7,606 bases of DNA from an uncultured Eubacteriales bacterium (GCA_934444695.1 CAKSDF010000095.1:1-7606); one strand, 5' to 3'. Positions 1 to 6,286 are shown, numbered from the stretch's first letter. Notes: generated by a model not told the origin, from the letters alone. Program-made: numbers and translations.

Positions 1-1044
1 GTAAAGACCTCTGTGGGGGCAGCCGGGACAAAGCACCGGCGGACGGACGGGAATGTCGGTCTCAAGGGAAATGCTCTCGGTCTTTTGGCCGAGTATGGCT
101 TCCTTGACAATGCTTTGAGAATACTCTCCGCACAAAGAGAAAATATCCTTGCCGGTCACCTCAAGGCCGAGCATCTTACATCTTTCCTCAATAACCGGGT
201 CAAGCTCCTCGACCACATAAAGCTTTTTGACCTTTTTCGCAAAGTCGAGAATGAGATTGTCGGGCAGGGGATTGGTAAGTCCAAGTTTGAGCACGCTGAC
301 ATCTTCGCCCAGCGCCTCTTTAACATATTGATAGGATATTCCCGAGGTTATAACGCCGATGTCGGTGCCTGCCATTTCGACCCGGTTAAAGGGGCAGCTT
401 TCACCGTACTGCGCCAGTTCCTTCATACGCTTTTCAACGAAAACGTGGCGGCCCTTTGCCATTGCCGGCATCATAACGTTTTTCTGTATATTCTTTTTAT
501 ATGGCTTTTGCTCGGGCACAACACGGTCGCAAAGCTCCACAAGGCTTCTGGAATGAGCAACACGGGTGGTAAGTCTTAAAATGACCGGAGTGTCGAATTT
601 TTCCGAAAGCTCATATGCATATTTAACGAAATCGCGGCATTCCTCCGAATCGGAAGGCTCGACTACAGGCACCTTTGCGGCGATGGCGTGGCGGCGGGTG
701 TCCTGCTCGTTCTGAGAGCTGAACATACCGGGATCGTCGGCCACCGCAACGATCAAACCTCCGTTAACGCCGATGTAAGAGGCAGTGTAAAGAGGGTCTG
801 CGGCGACGTTGAGTCCCACGTGCTTCATTGCGCAAAAGGCGCGCTGACCGGCAAAGGAAGCGCCGATGGCCACCTCGCAGGCTACCTTTTCGTTAGGTGC
901 CCATTCGGTATATATTTCGTCGTATTTTGCGGCTTGCTCGGTTATCTCGGTGCTGGGGGTTCCGGGATAGCTTGAAACCACCTTACATCCCGCTTCAAAA
1001 AGGCCGCGGGCCACCGCACCGTTTCCGATGAGCAGTTCTTTCAT
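1..1044 (-). CDS. iorA: Indolepyruvate:ferredoxin oxidoreductase, alpha subunit (3' end cut by window edge)
   Basis: The enzyme oxidatively decarboxylates aryl-2-oxoacids (indolepyruvate, phenylpyruvate, 4-hydroxyphenylpyruvate) to aryl-acetyl-CoA using thiamine diphosphate, CoA and ferredoxin; it can also run in the carboxylating direction. It is cytoplasmic and oxygen-sensitive. I translated 348 residues from the ATG at 1044. The N-terminal pyrimidine-binding domain shows YPGTPSTEI (26-34) and the NEK segment near residue 52, followed by MKHVGLNVAADPL (73-85). The frame leaves the window just after CPGCPHRG (339-346), the family motif opening the thiamine diphosphate domain. IorA proteins are usually about 580-620 residues, so the rest of that domain and the C-terminal [4Fe-4S] region lie to the left, probably followed by iorB. 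An AAAAGGA ribosome binding site sits 8 bases before the start. The gene begins 48 bases after paaK with no terminator between. The family call is secure; the preferred substrate is inferred. Confidence 0.95.
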   Translation of the reverse strand, partial: MKELLIGNGAVARGLFEAGCKVVSSYPGTPSTEITEQAAKYDEIYTEWAPNEKVACEVAIGASFAGQRAFCAMKHVGLNVAADPLYTASYIGVNGGLIVAVADDPGMFSSQNEQDTRRHAIAAKVPVVEPSDSEECRDFVKYAYELSEKFDTPVILRLTTRVAHSRSLVELCDRVVPEQKPYKKNIQKNVMMPAMAKGRHVFVEKRMKELAQYGESCPFNRVEMAGTDIGVITSGISYQYVKEALGEDVSVLKLGLTNPLPDNLILDFAKKVKKLYVVEELDPVIEERCKMLGLEVTGKDIFSLCGEYSQSIVKEAILGQKTESISLETDIPVRPPVLCPGCPHRGLY

Positions 1045-1092
1045 AATATCAATCCTTTTAAAGAGAATTTTTCGACTTTTTGTCCTTTTATT

Positions 1093-2403
1093 TTACTCTT
1101 TTTTGCCCCGCAAGTCAACCACGCGGACGGCTTTTCCCTGAAATCTTTCGATGGTTTTGGGCTGAACGAGGGATACCTTTGCGTCAAGTCCCAGTACCGA
1201 TTTAAGATTGTCTTTTATCTTGTTGTGCAGTCTTTCGAGACCCGAGAAGCTTTCAAGTATCTTTCCGTCGGTAAGCTCGACCCTTACTTCCAGTGTGTCG
1301 GCAAAGCCCTCACGCCGCACAACCAGCTGATAGTGGGGGCTGACCTCTTCCATTCCAACAAGCACGCTTTCGACCTGGGAGGGGAATACGTTGACTCCGC
1401 GAATTTTTAGCATATCGTCGCTTCTGCCCTTGACCTTGGCCATTCTCGCAGTTGTACGGCCGCATTTGCAGGGCTCGTATGTAATTTCCGAAATGTCCTT
1501 TGTGCGGTAGCGAAGCAGGGGAATACCTTCCTTAATGAGGGTGGTAACGACGATCTCACCGGTCTCGCCCTCGCCGATAGGCTCTAAGGTGTCGCGGTCG
1601 ATGACCTCGAAAAGGAACATATCCTCGTTTATGTGCTGACCGACCCTTTCACGACATTCGCCCGAAAGACCCGGGCCCATAAGCTCCGACATACCGTAGT
1701 TGTCGGTAACGAACATACCCCAGTTTTTCTCGATCTGATCACGCATTTCAGGGGTACAGCCCTCGCTGCCCAAAAGACCGAGGGAGAGATGATAGTCGCT
1801 CATGGGGAATTCAAGCTCCTTGGCCGATTCCGAAAGATAGAGGGCGTAGGTAGGAGTTGCCACAAGGGCGGTGGTGCCGAAATCCCGCATAAACATAAGC
1901 TGCTTTTGGGTGTTTCCCGAGGATGTGGGAACAACCGACGCACCTATCTTTTCAAGGCCGTAATGAAGGCCTAAAGCCCCGGTGAACATACCGTATCCGA
2001 AGCATATCTGCACAATGTCGTCGGAGGTGGCTCCTGCTGCGGTGACTATTCGGGCAATGGCCTCTGCCCAGTTTGCAAGGTCGTTTTTGGTATATCCCAC
2101 AACGGTGGGTTTGCCGGTGGTGCCGGAGGAAGCGTGTATTCTCACAATGTCCTTCTGCGGCACGGCAAAAAGGCCGAAGGGGTAGTTGTCCCGCATATCG
2201 GTTTTGGTGGTGTAGGGGATATACTGAATGTCCTTCAGACATTTTATCTTGTCGCCGGTTATTCCGAGAGGTGTTAAACGGTCGTGATAGAATTTAACAT
2301 TGTTGATGCAATAATCCACCGTCCATTTAAGCCGTTCAAGCTGAAGGGCTTCGATGTCGGCGCGTTTCATTGTCTCCGCTTGTTTGTTCCATATGTTTGA
2401 CAT
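1093..2403 (-). CDS. paaK: Phenylacetate-CoA ligase (aryl-CoA ligase)
   Basis: This adenylate-forming enzyme makes aryl-acetyl-CoA from an aryl acid, ATP and CoA, releasing AMP and PPi. At 436 residues it has the normal PaaK length. Visible motifs are the P-loop SSGTTGKPT (92-100), YGMSE (236-240), RYRTKD with the ribose-binding Asp (298-303), the hinge segment GRSDDMLKIRGVNVFP (326-341), and the C-terminal catalytic-type Lys in FQGKAVRV (K424). A CKCGR pair of cysteines at 312-316 is typical of this family. The start is supported by CGGAGG 9 bases upstream. It lies between the symporter gene (82-base AT-rich gap, no hairpin terminator seen) and iorA (48-base gap), so the three are probably one transcript. 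Pairing of a PaaK-like ligase with IorAB is a known arrangement in anaerobes and archaea. Exact substrate (phenylacetate, indoleacetate or hydroxyphenylacetate) cannot be read from the sequence. Confidence 0.95.
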   Translation of the reverse strand: MSNIWNKQAETMKRADIEALQLERLKWTVDYCINNVKFYHDRLTPLGITGDKIKCLKDIQYIPYTTKTDMRDNYPFGLFAVPQKDIVRIHASSGTTGKPTVVGYTKNDLANWAEAIARIVTAAGATSDDIVQICFGYGMFTGALGLHYGLEKIGASVVPTSSGNTQKQLMFMRDFGTTALVATPTYALYLSESAKELEFPMSDYHLSLGLLGSEGCTPEMRDQIEKNWGMFVTDNYGMSELMGPGLSGECRERVGQHINEDMFLFEVIDRDTLEPIGEGETGEIVVTTLIKEGIPLLRYRTKDISEITYEPCKCGRTTARMAKVKGRSDDMLKIRGVNVFPSQVESVLVGMEEVSPHYQLVVRREGFADTLEVRVELTDGKILESFSGLERLHNKIKDNLKSVLGLDAKVSLVQPKTIERFQGKAVRVVDLRGKKE

Positions 2404-2485
2404 TGTTTTTTTCCTCCGTTTAGGCCGTTTTGGCTTTTACTTTAGATTTTATGTTATGTGTTATTTATCTTTGTACTTATATTTT

Positions 2486-4036
2486 TTACGCTTTGACTTC
2501 GTTATCGCTTGAGCGGTCGATGCATCCGTTATAGAAATAATCGGTGTCGCATTTTTTAAGATTTTTAGGAGTGAGAAGGCTGACTGCAAGGCACACGACA
2601 ATCGACACCGCCATTGCGATGCAGGCAAAAAGCGGTCCTTTTGAAGCGAGATCGGAAAATGTCTTTAAAGCTCCCTCGGTGTTCTGAGGACTTCCCGCCG
2701 CAAGAAGCACGCACTTTGAAAATGCGGGCACAATTGCAATTGCAAATCCCGATGCCACCGATGCAAAAGCACCCATTCGGTTAATCTTTTTGCAGTAAAG
2801 GGGGAGCAGGTATGCCGCCATAAACGAGCCGGAAATTATACCCCAGGAATAGCTCATCATATCGAGAATGGGGGTATCGGTGTTGGCCACCACAAAGGAG
2901 CAGGCAACGAAAAGGAAGCAAACCGCCTTGATGAGAATTTTAAGCTTTTTGTCGGATATGTTTTTGTCGAACTTTTCCTTGATTATGTCGAGAGAGAATA
3001 TCGATCCCGCCGTCAGCGAAATAGAGGCAAGGGTCGAAACCGAGGCAGATATGAGCAGCACAAGTATCACTCCCAAAAGCACCGACGGCAGGCTTGCCGA
3101 TTTTAGCATATTGGGAACGATGTAATCCTGACCGCCCTCGGGCATTTTGTCGAAAAACATATGTCCGAGACTGCCGATGAAATATCCGCCGCCCGAAACA
3201 AGCAGGGCGAAAAATGTAGAAATGATAATGCCTTTTTTGGCCTGATCGTCGTTTTTAATGCCGAAATACTTCTGCACCATCTGCGGCAGTCCCCATGTTC
3301 CGAAGCTGGTCATAAGCACGGTGGCCATAAGGGAAACCCACTGGGAGGATGAAAGAGAGGGAAGACCGCCGTTTTTGGCAAACTCGGCAATGCCCTTTGC
3401 GCCGCCCACCGCGTCGCAGCGGATGACGAAAAATATCATCAGCGCCACGCCGAACATCATAATGATGCCCTGAACGAAATCGGCCCTGACCTGAGCCATA
3501 TATCCGCCGAAAACCAGCAGCAGCGCCGCAACGGCCGCTATTATTATCATACAGGTCATTTCCGGAATGTCAAGCACAACATTGCAGACGCTTGCAAGTC
3601 CCTTATAAACCGAGGCCGAATAGGGGATAAGGAAGATAAACATAATGACCGAGGAAAAGGTCCTAAGCCCCTTTGAACCGTATCTCAGCTCGAAAAACTG
3701 GGGCATTGATTTGATTTTAAGACGGTAGGAAACGTCACGCGTTCTGCGGGCCAGCAGCTTCCAGGCGAGATATGAGCCGAAAACGGCGTTTCCCAGTCCC
3801 GCAAGCACCCCGTAAAGGCTGAAATTCCAGCCTGTCGCTCCGGCATATCCCACAAACATAACCGCCGAAAAATAGGCCGTACCGTAGCTCAGCGCAGAAA
3901 GCCATGCTCCTGCATTTCGTCCGCCGACCGTTAAATCGGAGGCTCTTGTGACCTTTTTGGCCGAAATCGCCGAAACGACCGCCATAAGCACAATGTATGC
4001 CGCAACGGTGATTGCGATAACTGTTTTTTGATTCAT
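2486..4036 (-). CDS. Sodium:solute symporter (SSF family), candidate aryl acid importer
   Basis: A 516-residue integral membrane protein of the sodium:solute symporter family (PutP/ActP/PanF relatives), of normal length with about 13 hydrophobic segments. The first is near residues 5-25 and the second near 44-66. The segment GTWGLPQMVQKYFGI (246-260) matches the family's Gly-x-Pro pattern. SASVSTL (331-337) sits where the family places the Ser/Thr ligands of the second sodium site. Start choice rests on GGGTGAG just upstream of the ATG, which pairs with the GGTGA part of an extended Shine-Dalgarno sequence. It is the first gene after a strong promoter and an operator-like palindrome, and is followed by paaK and iorA. 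Because known bacterial phenylacetate permeases (PaaL) belong to this family, I infer import of phenylacetate or another arylacetate. Proline, pantothenate or acetate-type substrates remain possible from sequence alone. Confidence 0.9.
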   Translation of the reverse strand: MNQKTVIAITVAAYIVLMAVVSAISAKKVTRASDLTVGGRNAGAWLSALSYGTAYFSAVMFVGYAGATGWNFSLYGVLAGLGNAVFGSYLAWKLLARRTRDVSYRLKIKSMPQFFELRYGSKGLRTFSSVIMFIFLIPYSASVYKGLASVCNVVLDIPEMTCMIIIAAVAALLLVFGGYMAQVRADFVQGIIMMFGVALMIFFVIRCDAVGGAKGIAEFAKNGGLPSLSSSQWVSLMATVLMTSFGTWGLPQMVQKYFGIKNDDQAKKGIIISTFFALLVSGGGYFIGSLGHMFFDKMPEGGQDYIVPNMLKSASLPSVLLGVILVLLISASVSTLASISLTAGSIFSLDIIKEKFDKNISDKKLKILIKAVCFLFVACSFVVANTDTPILDMMSYSWGIISGSFMAAYLLPLYCKKINRMGAFASVASGFAIAIVPAFSKCVLLAAGSPQNTEGALKTFSDLASKGPLFACIAMAVSIVVCLAVSLLTPKNLKKCDTDYFYNGCIDRSSDNEVKA

Positions 4037-4058
4037 AATCTCACCCGATAAAAAGAAA

Positions 4059-4108
4059 GTTTACTTTAACGAGTTAAAGCTTTAAAACGCTTAATCGCTA
4101 AAGTAAAC
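4059..4108. promoter_or_regulatory. Inverted repeat across the operon start site (probable operator or leader hairpin)
   Basis: The stretch begins GTTTACTTTA (4059-4068) and ends with its exact reverse complement TAAAGTAAAC (4099-4108), so it is a 50-bp inverted repeat with 10-bp perfect arms. The arms reach 13 bp if one mismatch is allowed. Nested inside are a perfect 16-bp palindrome CTTTAACGAGTTAAAG (4064-4079), a related but diverged 16-mer CGCTTAATCGCTAAAG (4088-4103, 11 of 16 identical) and the 12-bp palindrome TTAAAGCTTTAA (4074-4085). Two similar palindromic sites over the predicted transcription start are what a dimeric repressor would use. A leader hairpin is the alternative. The regulator is not encoded in the window and its family cannot be named. 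Confidence 0.6.
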
Positions 4109-4110
4109 CT

Positions 4111-4139
4111 ATAATACAACATATAAATGTAAAAATCAA
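4111..4139 (-). promoter_or_regulatory. Sigma-A type promoter of the symporter-paaK-iorA operon
   Basis: On the minus strand TTGATT (4134-4139) is separated by exactly 17 bases from TATTAT (4111-4116). The predicted start of transcription is near 4104, giving a leader of about 68 bases before the symporter ATG. It lies directly against the inverted repeat at 4059-4108, which would overlap the start site. Confidence 0.7.
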
Positions 4140-4184
4140 GTCTTTTTACAAATTATCGGGAAGAATCGCAGGAAAAGCAACACC

Positions 4185-4369
4185 CGTCTGAAAGCTTCAG
4201 TACAGCGTAGTGATTTCGTCACTGCACAAGGCCGAGAATCTCAGCAAAGCTTGTGGCATTTCCGTCAACGTACAAGAATAAAAAGTTTAGCTGAGTTTGT
4301 GACGTTTTCGTCTATGCGGCAAGGTTGAAACTCAAAACTCTACTGTGGCGTTTCTCGTCAGTGTACAAC
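4185..4369. repeat. Degenerate tandem repeat, four units of 46-47 bp
   Basis: A recurring core reads on the plus strand TTTCGTCACTGCACAAG (4214-4230), TTCCGTCAACGTACAAG (4260-4276), TTTCGTCTATGCGGCAAG (4306-4323) and TCTCGTCAGTGTACAAC (4353-4369). Core ends are 46, 47 and 46 bases apart. The part between cores is also related; on the minus strand it reads roughly CACA-n-CT-n-GCTGAG-n-TT. The period is not a multiple of three, so this is not a repeated protein. Each core can fold into a short hairpin with an A-rich loop, for example AGTGA/TCACT in the first and GACG/CGTC in the third. A fifth, much weaker unit may end in phase at 4415. Function unknown. Confidence 0.7.
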
Positions 4370-4370
4370 C

Positions 4371-4459
4371 ATTTTTATTTTTAACCAAGCTGCGGCGGAC
4401 GGGCGCTGAGGCAAGTCAGCGTCAGCTGACCGGAGAGCAGCTTGGCGAAAAATCAAAAT
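4371..4459. repeat. Inverted repeat with 23-bp arms enclosing a GC-rich core
   Basis: The left arm (4371-4393) begins ATTTTTATTTTTAACCAAGC and continues TGC. It is the reverse complement of 4437-4459 at 20 of 23 positions, and the inner nine bases CCAAGCTGC/GCAGCTTGG match perfectly. The 43-base core is GC-rich in an AT-rich setting and can itself form GGCGCTGA/TCAGCGTC or GTCAGC/GCTGAC stems. There is no run of T directly after the stem on either strand, so it does not look like an intrinsic terminator. It could be a small mobile repeat (REP/MITE-like) or a structured RNA. Confidence 0.6.
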
Positions 4460-4560
4460 TATAATAAAAAATCGGCTGTCCTGTATTTTAACTGTTTCAG
4501 CTTGTTATGCTCTCCGTAGTCTCGGCAGAGCCGAGACTGCCTCAGCGTCCTTACCGCCGC
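4392..4560. repeat. Two diverged copies of one element in opposite orientation
   Basis: Copy A (plus strand, 4392-4439) and copy B (minus strand, 4560-4508) share three blocks in the same order: GCGGCGG, then GCTGAGGCA, then CGGAGAGCA. The shared blocks are at 4392-4398, 4405-4413 and 4431-4439 in A, and 4554-4560, 4538-4546 and 4508-4516 in B. Between the second and third block each copy holds a hairpin, but with different bases: GTCAGC-GTCA-GCTGAC in A (4415-4430) and AGTCTCGGC-TCT-GCCGAGACT in B (4518-4538). A hairpin kept at the same place while its sequence changes suggests selection on structure. B lacks the flanking 23-bp arms seen around A. Confidence 0.65.
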
Positions 4561-4642
4561 GATTGCGTGAACCTTCACCCTTGTGGTTTGATCGAAGGGT
4601 AGTAAGGCTTCCTGTAATGAATAAGCTAATGTCAATGAACAT
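4505..4642 (-). CDS. Possible small ORF of 45 residues, not recognised
   Basis: Reading from the ATG at 4642 gives MFIDISLFITGSLTTLRSNH and continues through a Gly/Lys/Arg-rich stretch to PRLRRA and a TAA at 4505-4507. The frame is open back to a TGA at 4700-4702, so TTG or CTG starts further upstream are possible. AAAGGA lies 12-17 bases before the ATG, rather far for a good ribosome binding site. The first residues are hydrophobic and the tail is basic. The C-terminal half is the translation of repeat copy B, including its hairpin. That overlap argues that the frame may be a by-product of a repeat element rather than a gene. I recognise no domain. Treat as a low-confidence candidate. Confidence 0.25.
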   Translation of the reverse strand: MFIDISLFITGSLTTLRSNHKGEGSRNRGGKDAEAVSALPRLRRA

Positions 4643-4751
4643 ATTCACACCATTTCCTTTGTCAATACACAAGGCACCCTGCAGTGTAATGCCGTCATAT
4701 CATTTAACAAAATCACATCAGTGCACACGGCATCGTTTCATTGCTCCGCTC
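4561..4751. other. Intergenic stretch after hflX with stray copies of the tandem-repeat core
   Basis: Besides the upstream half of the small open frame, this stretch holds two further matches to the core of the 46-bp repeats: CTTTGTCAATACACAAG (4657-4673) and, more diverged, TCACATCAGTGCACACG (4713-4729). An interrupted hairpin, CCTT-ACCCTT pairing with AAGGGT-AAGG on the minus strand, spans 4572-4607. No intrinsic terminator for hflX is visible here, because no stem is followed by a run of T on the minus strand. Confidence 0.45.
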
Positions 4752-5993
4752 TCACTGCTCTGCAATGTGCTGCTTAAATTCATCTGCAAGGCTTGCATCA
4801 ACCGTGCAATCCACAAGCAGCCCGTTTTCGACATACTGCTCGTCGTGCACCGTGCCTTCCTTTCTAACCCTGGCGGCAAGCTGCCCCTTGTCGAACGGGA
4901 AAAGAAACTTTATTCTTACCCTTGTTTTGGGAAGAGCGTTTTCCACCGCAAGCAGCATCTTTTCGATTCCTTCGCCGGTTTTTGCCGAAATGGCCACCTC
5001 GCCCTTCCTGAGCAAATATTGCCCCTCGCACATATCGACCTTGTTGAATACGGAAATGATCGGCCGTCCCTGACAGCCGAGCTGCTCGAGAAGTTCCTTT
5101 GTAACCTGCAGATGCTCGTTTGCCTCGCGGCTTGAAGCATCGCAGATGTTGAGAATGACATCGGCCTGAGCCGCTTCCTCAAGGGTTGATTTAAATGCCT
5201 CCACAAGGCCGTGGGGCAGCTTTCTGATAAGTCCCACCGTGTCGATGAAAATGACCGTCTGTCCGCCGGGCAGCTTTAGTCCTCTTGCGGTTGGATCGAG
5301 GGTGGCAAAAAGCATATCCTTGGCAAGCACGCCGGCATCGGTCAGGTAATTGAGCAATGTGGATTTTCCGGCGTTTGTGTATCCCACGATGGCCACCGTC
5401 GGAAGGCGGTTTTTCTTTCTTCTTTTGCGCTGATTTTCCCGCCGCGCCTCGATTTGGCTAAGTTGTTCTTTAAGGGCGGTTATGCGCCGGCGGATGTGCC
5501 TTTTGTCGCTTTCAAGCTTGCTTTCACCGGCTCCTCGCTTCATTCCGATACCGCCCTGGCGGGAAAGATTTTTGCCCTGTCCCGAAAGGCGGGGGAGCAT
5601 ATATTGATATCTTGCAAGCTCGACCTGTATTCTTCCTTCACCGGAATTGGCCCGCTGACCGAAAATGTCGAGTATGAGGAGGGTGCGGTCGATGGTGCGT
5701 ATGTCGGTTATCTTTTCGATGTTGCGCTGCTGGGAGGGGGAAAGTTCGCTGTCGAAAATGAGCAGATCGGCCTCGGCGTAATTGGCAAAATCCCTTATTT
5801 CCTCAAGCTTTCCGGTGCCGACAAAGGTGGCCGAATCGGGACAGTCCATTTTCTGAACCACCCTTCCGACGGTATCGGCTCCTGCGGTTTTTGCAAGCTC
5901 GCTTAACTCGTCGAGCAGCGCGTCACAGTCCTCAACTCCGGTATCCACCGTTATGAGAACGGCCTTTTCACGATTTTGTTCAAGTTCTATCAT
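4752..5993 (-). CDS. hflX: Ribosome-associated GTPase HflX
   Basis: HflX is a cytoplasmic GTPase of the Obg-HflX superfamily that binds the 50S subunit and splits stalled or stressed 70S ribosomes. At 413 residues it has the usual Firmicute length. The N-terminal HflX domain shows FVGTGKLEEI (57-66), IDRTLLILDIFGQRANSGEG (101-120) and the glycine-rich GGIGMKRGAGES (147-158). A helical Lys/Arg-rich linker (165-196) follows. The G domain has G1 GYTNAGKST (204-212), a G2 threonine near 231, G3 DTVG (251-254), G4 NKVD (317-320) and G5 SAK (336-338). I chose the ATG at 5993 because CGGAG lies 11 bases upstream and MIELEQ begins the conserved domain. A start at 6065 would lie upstream of the predicted transcription start. 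It is transcribed alone, and no obvious terminator follows. Confidence 0.96.
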   Translation of the reverse strand: MIELEQNREKAVLITVDTGVEDCDALLDELSELAKTAGADTVGRVVQKMDCPDSATFVGTGKLEEIRDFANYAEADLLIFDSELSPSQQRNIEKITDIRTIDRTLLILDIFGQRANSGEGRIQVELARYQYMLPRLSGQGKNLSRQGGIGMKRGAGESKLESDKRHIRRRITALKEQLSQIEARRENQRKRRKKNRLPTVAIVGYTNAGKSTLLNYLTDAGVLAKDMLFATLDPTARGLKLPGGQTVIFIDTVGLIRKLPHGLVEAFKSTLEEAAQADVILNICDASSREANEHLQVTKELLEQLGCQGRPIISVFNKVDMCEGQYLLRKGEVAISAKTGEGIEKMLLAVENALPKTRVRIKFLFPFDKGQLAARVRKEGTVHDEQYVENGLLVDCTVDASLADEFKQHIAEQ

Positions 5994-6043
5994 AAATAAT
6001 TTTTCTCCGTCATAGTTACAATTGCCAAAAATCTTACAGTGAT

Positions 6044-6072
6044 ATAATAGCACACATTTCGTCAATTAACAA
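6044..6072 (-). promoter_or_regulatory. Promoter of hflX with extended -10
   Basis: On the minus strand TTGTTA (6067-6072) and TATTAT (6044-6049) are 17 bases apart, and TGC directly before the -10 box gives an extended -10. Transcription should begin near 6037, leaving a leader of about 44 bases with the CGGAG ribosome binding site at 6005-6009. Confidence 0.65.
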
Positions 6073-6091
6073 TATTTTTTTACCTTGGGGA

Positions 6092-6120
6092 TTGAAAAAC
6101 AGCGTTTGATGTGATACAAT
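6092..6120 (+). promoter_or_regulatory. Promoter of the tRNA-Gly gene with extended -10
   Basis: TTGAAA (6092-6097), a 17-base spacer and TACAAT (6115-6120), preceded by TGA as an extended -10, form a strong sigma-A type promoter. The next plus-strand gene is the tRNA at 6213, so a 5' leader of about 86 bases would be removed by RNase P. It is back to back with the hflX promoter, with 19 bases between the two -35 boxes. Confidence 0.65.
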
Positions 6121-6212
6121 GCCATTGTTGCGAAGGCACTTTTAGGTGTCGGCGCAGCAGCATATGGCGTTTTTACACGTTTGATTTTTGATTTTGTGTG
6201 TGCGCTTGATAT

Positions 6213-6286
6213 GCGGGCATAGTTCATCGGTAGAATATCAGCTTCCCAAGCTGAGGAGGCGGGTTCGATTCCCGTTGCCCGCTCCA
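6213..6286 (+). tRNA. tRNA-Gly, anticodon CCC
   Basis: A full cloverleaf of 74 bases including encoded CCA. The acceptor stem GCGGGCA/TGCCCGC pairs perfectly. The D arm is GTTC-loop-GAAT with one G-U pair. The anticodon stem is TCAGC/GCTGA around the loop TTCCCAA, giving anticodon CCC (reads GGG, glycine). The T arm is GCGGG-TTCGATT-CCCGT. The variable loop has four bases and the discriminator is T. Promoter upstream and terminator immediately downstream make it a single-gene unit. Confidence 0.97.

Noticed and set aside
13..975. Plus-strand frames of 188 and 95 codons across the left end
   Set aside because: Both are antisense to iorA, whose minus-strand frame is open over the full 1-1044 and carries the family motifs.
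4185..4415. CRISPR array
   Set aside because: The repeats are too diverged, there is no constant repeat and unique spacer pattern because the whole unit is related, and no cas genes are in the window.
4518..4538. Intrinsic terminator for hflX or the small open frame
   Set aside because: The 9-bp stem is strong but is not followed by a run of T on either strand, and it matches the position of the hairpin in repeat copy A.
4563..5135. 190-codon plus-strand open frame overlapping the hflX 3' half
   Set aside because: Most of it is antisense to the conserved G domain of HflX, and the product shows no recognisable features.
5454..5906. 150-codon plus-strand open frame inside hflX
   Set aside because: Lies wholly antisense to the N-terminal domain of HflX; long antisense frames are expected at this base composition.
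5994..6065. 24-residue N-terminal extension of HflX from the ATG at 6065
   Set aside because: The extension crosses the predicted -10 box (6044-6049) and start site, resembles no HflX sequence, and a good ribosome binding site precedes the ATG at 5993.
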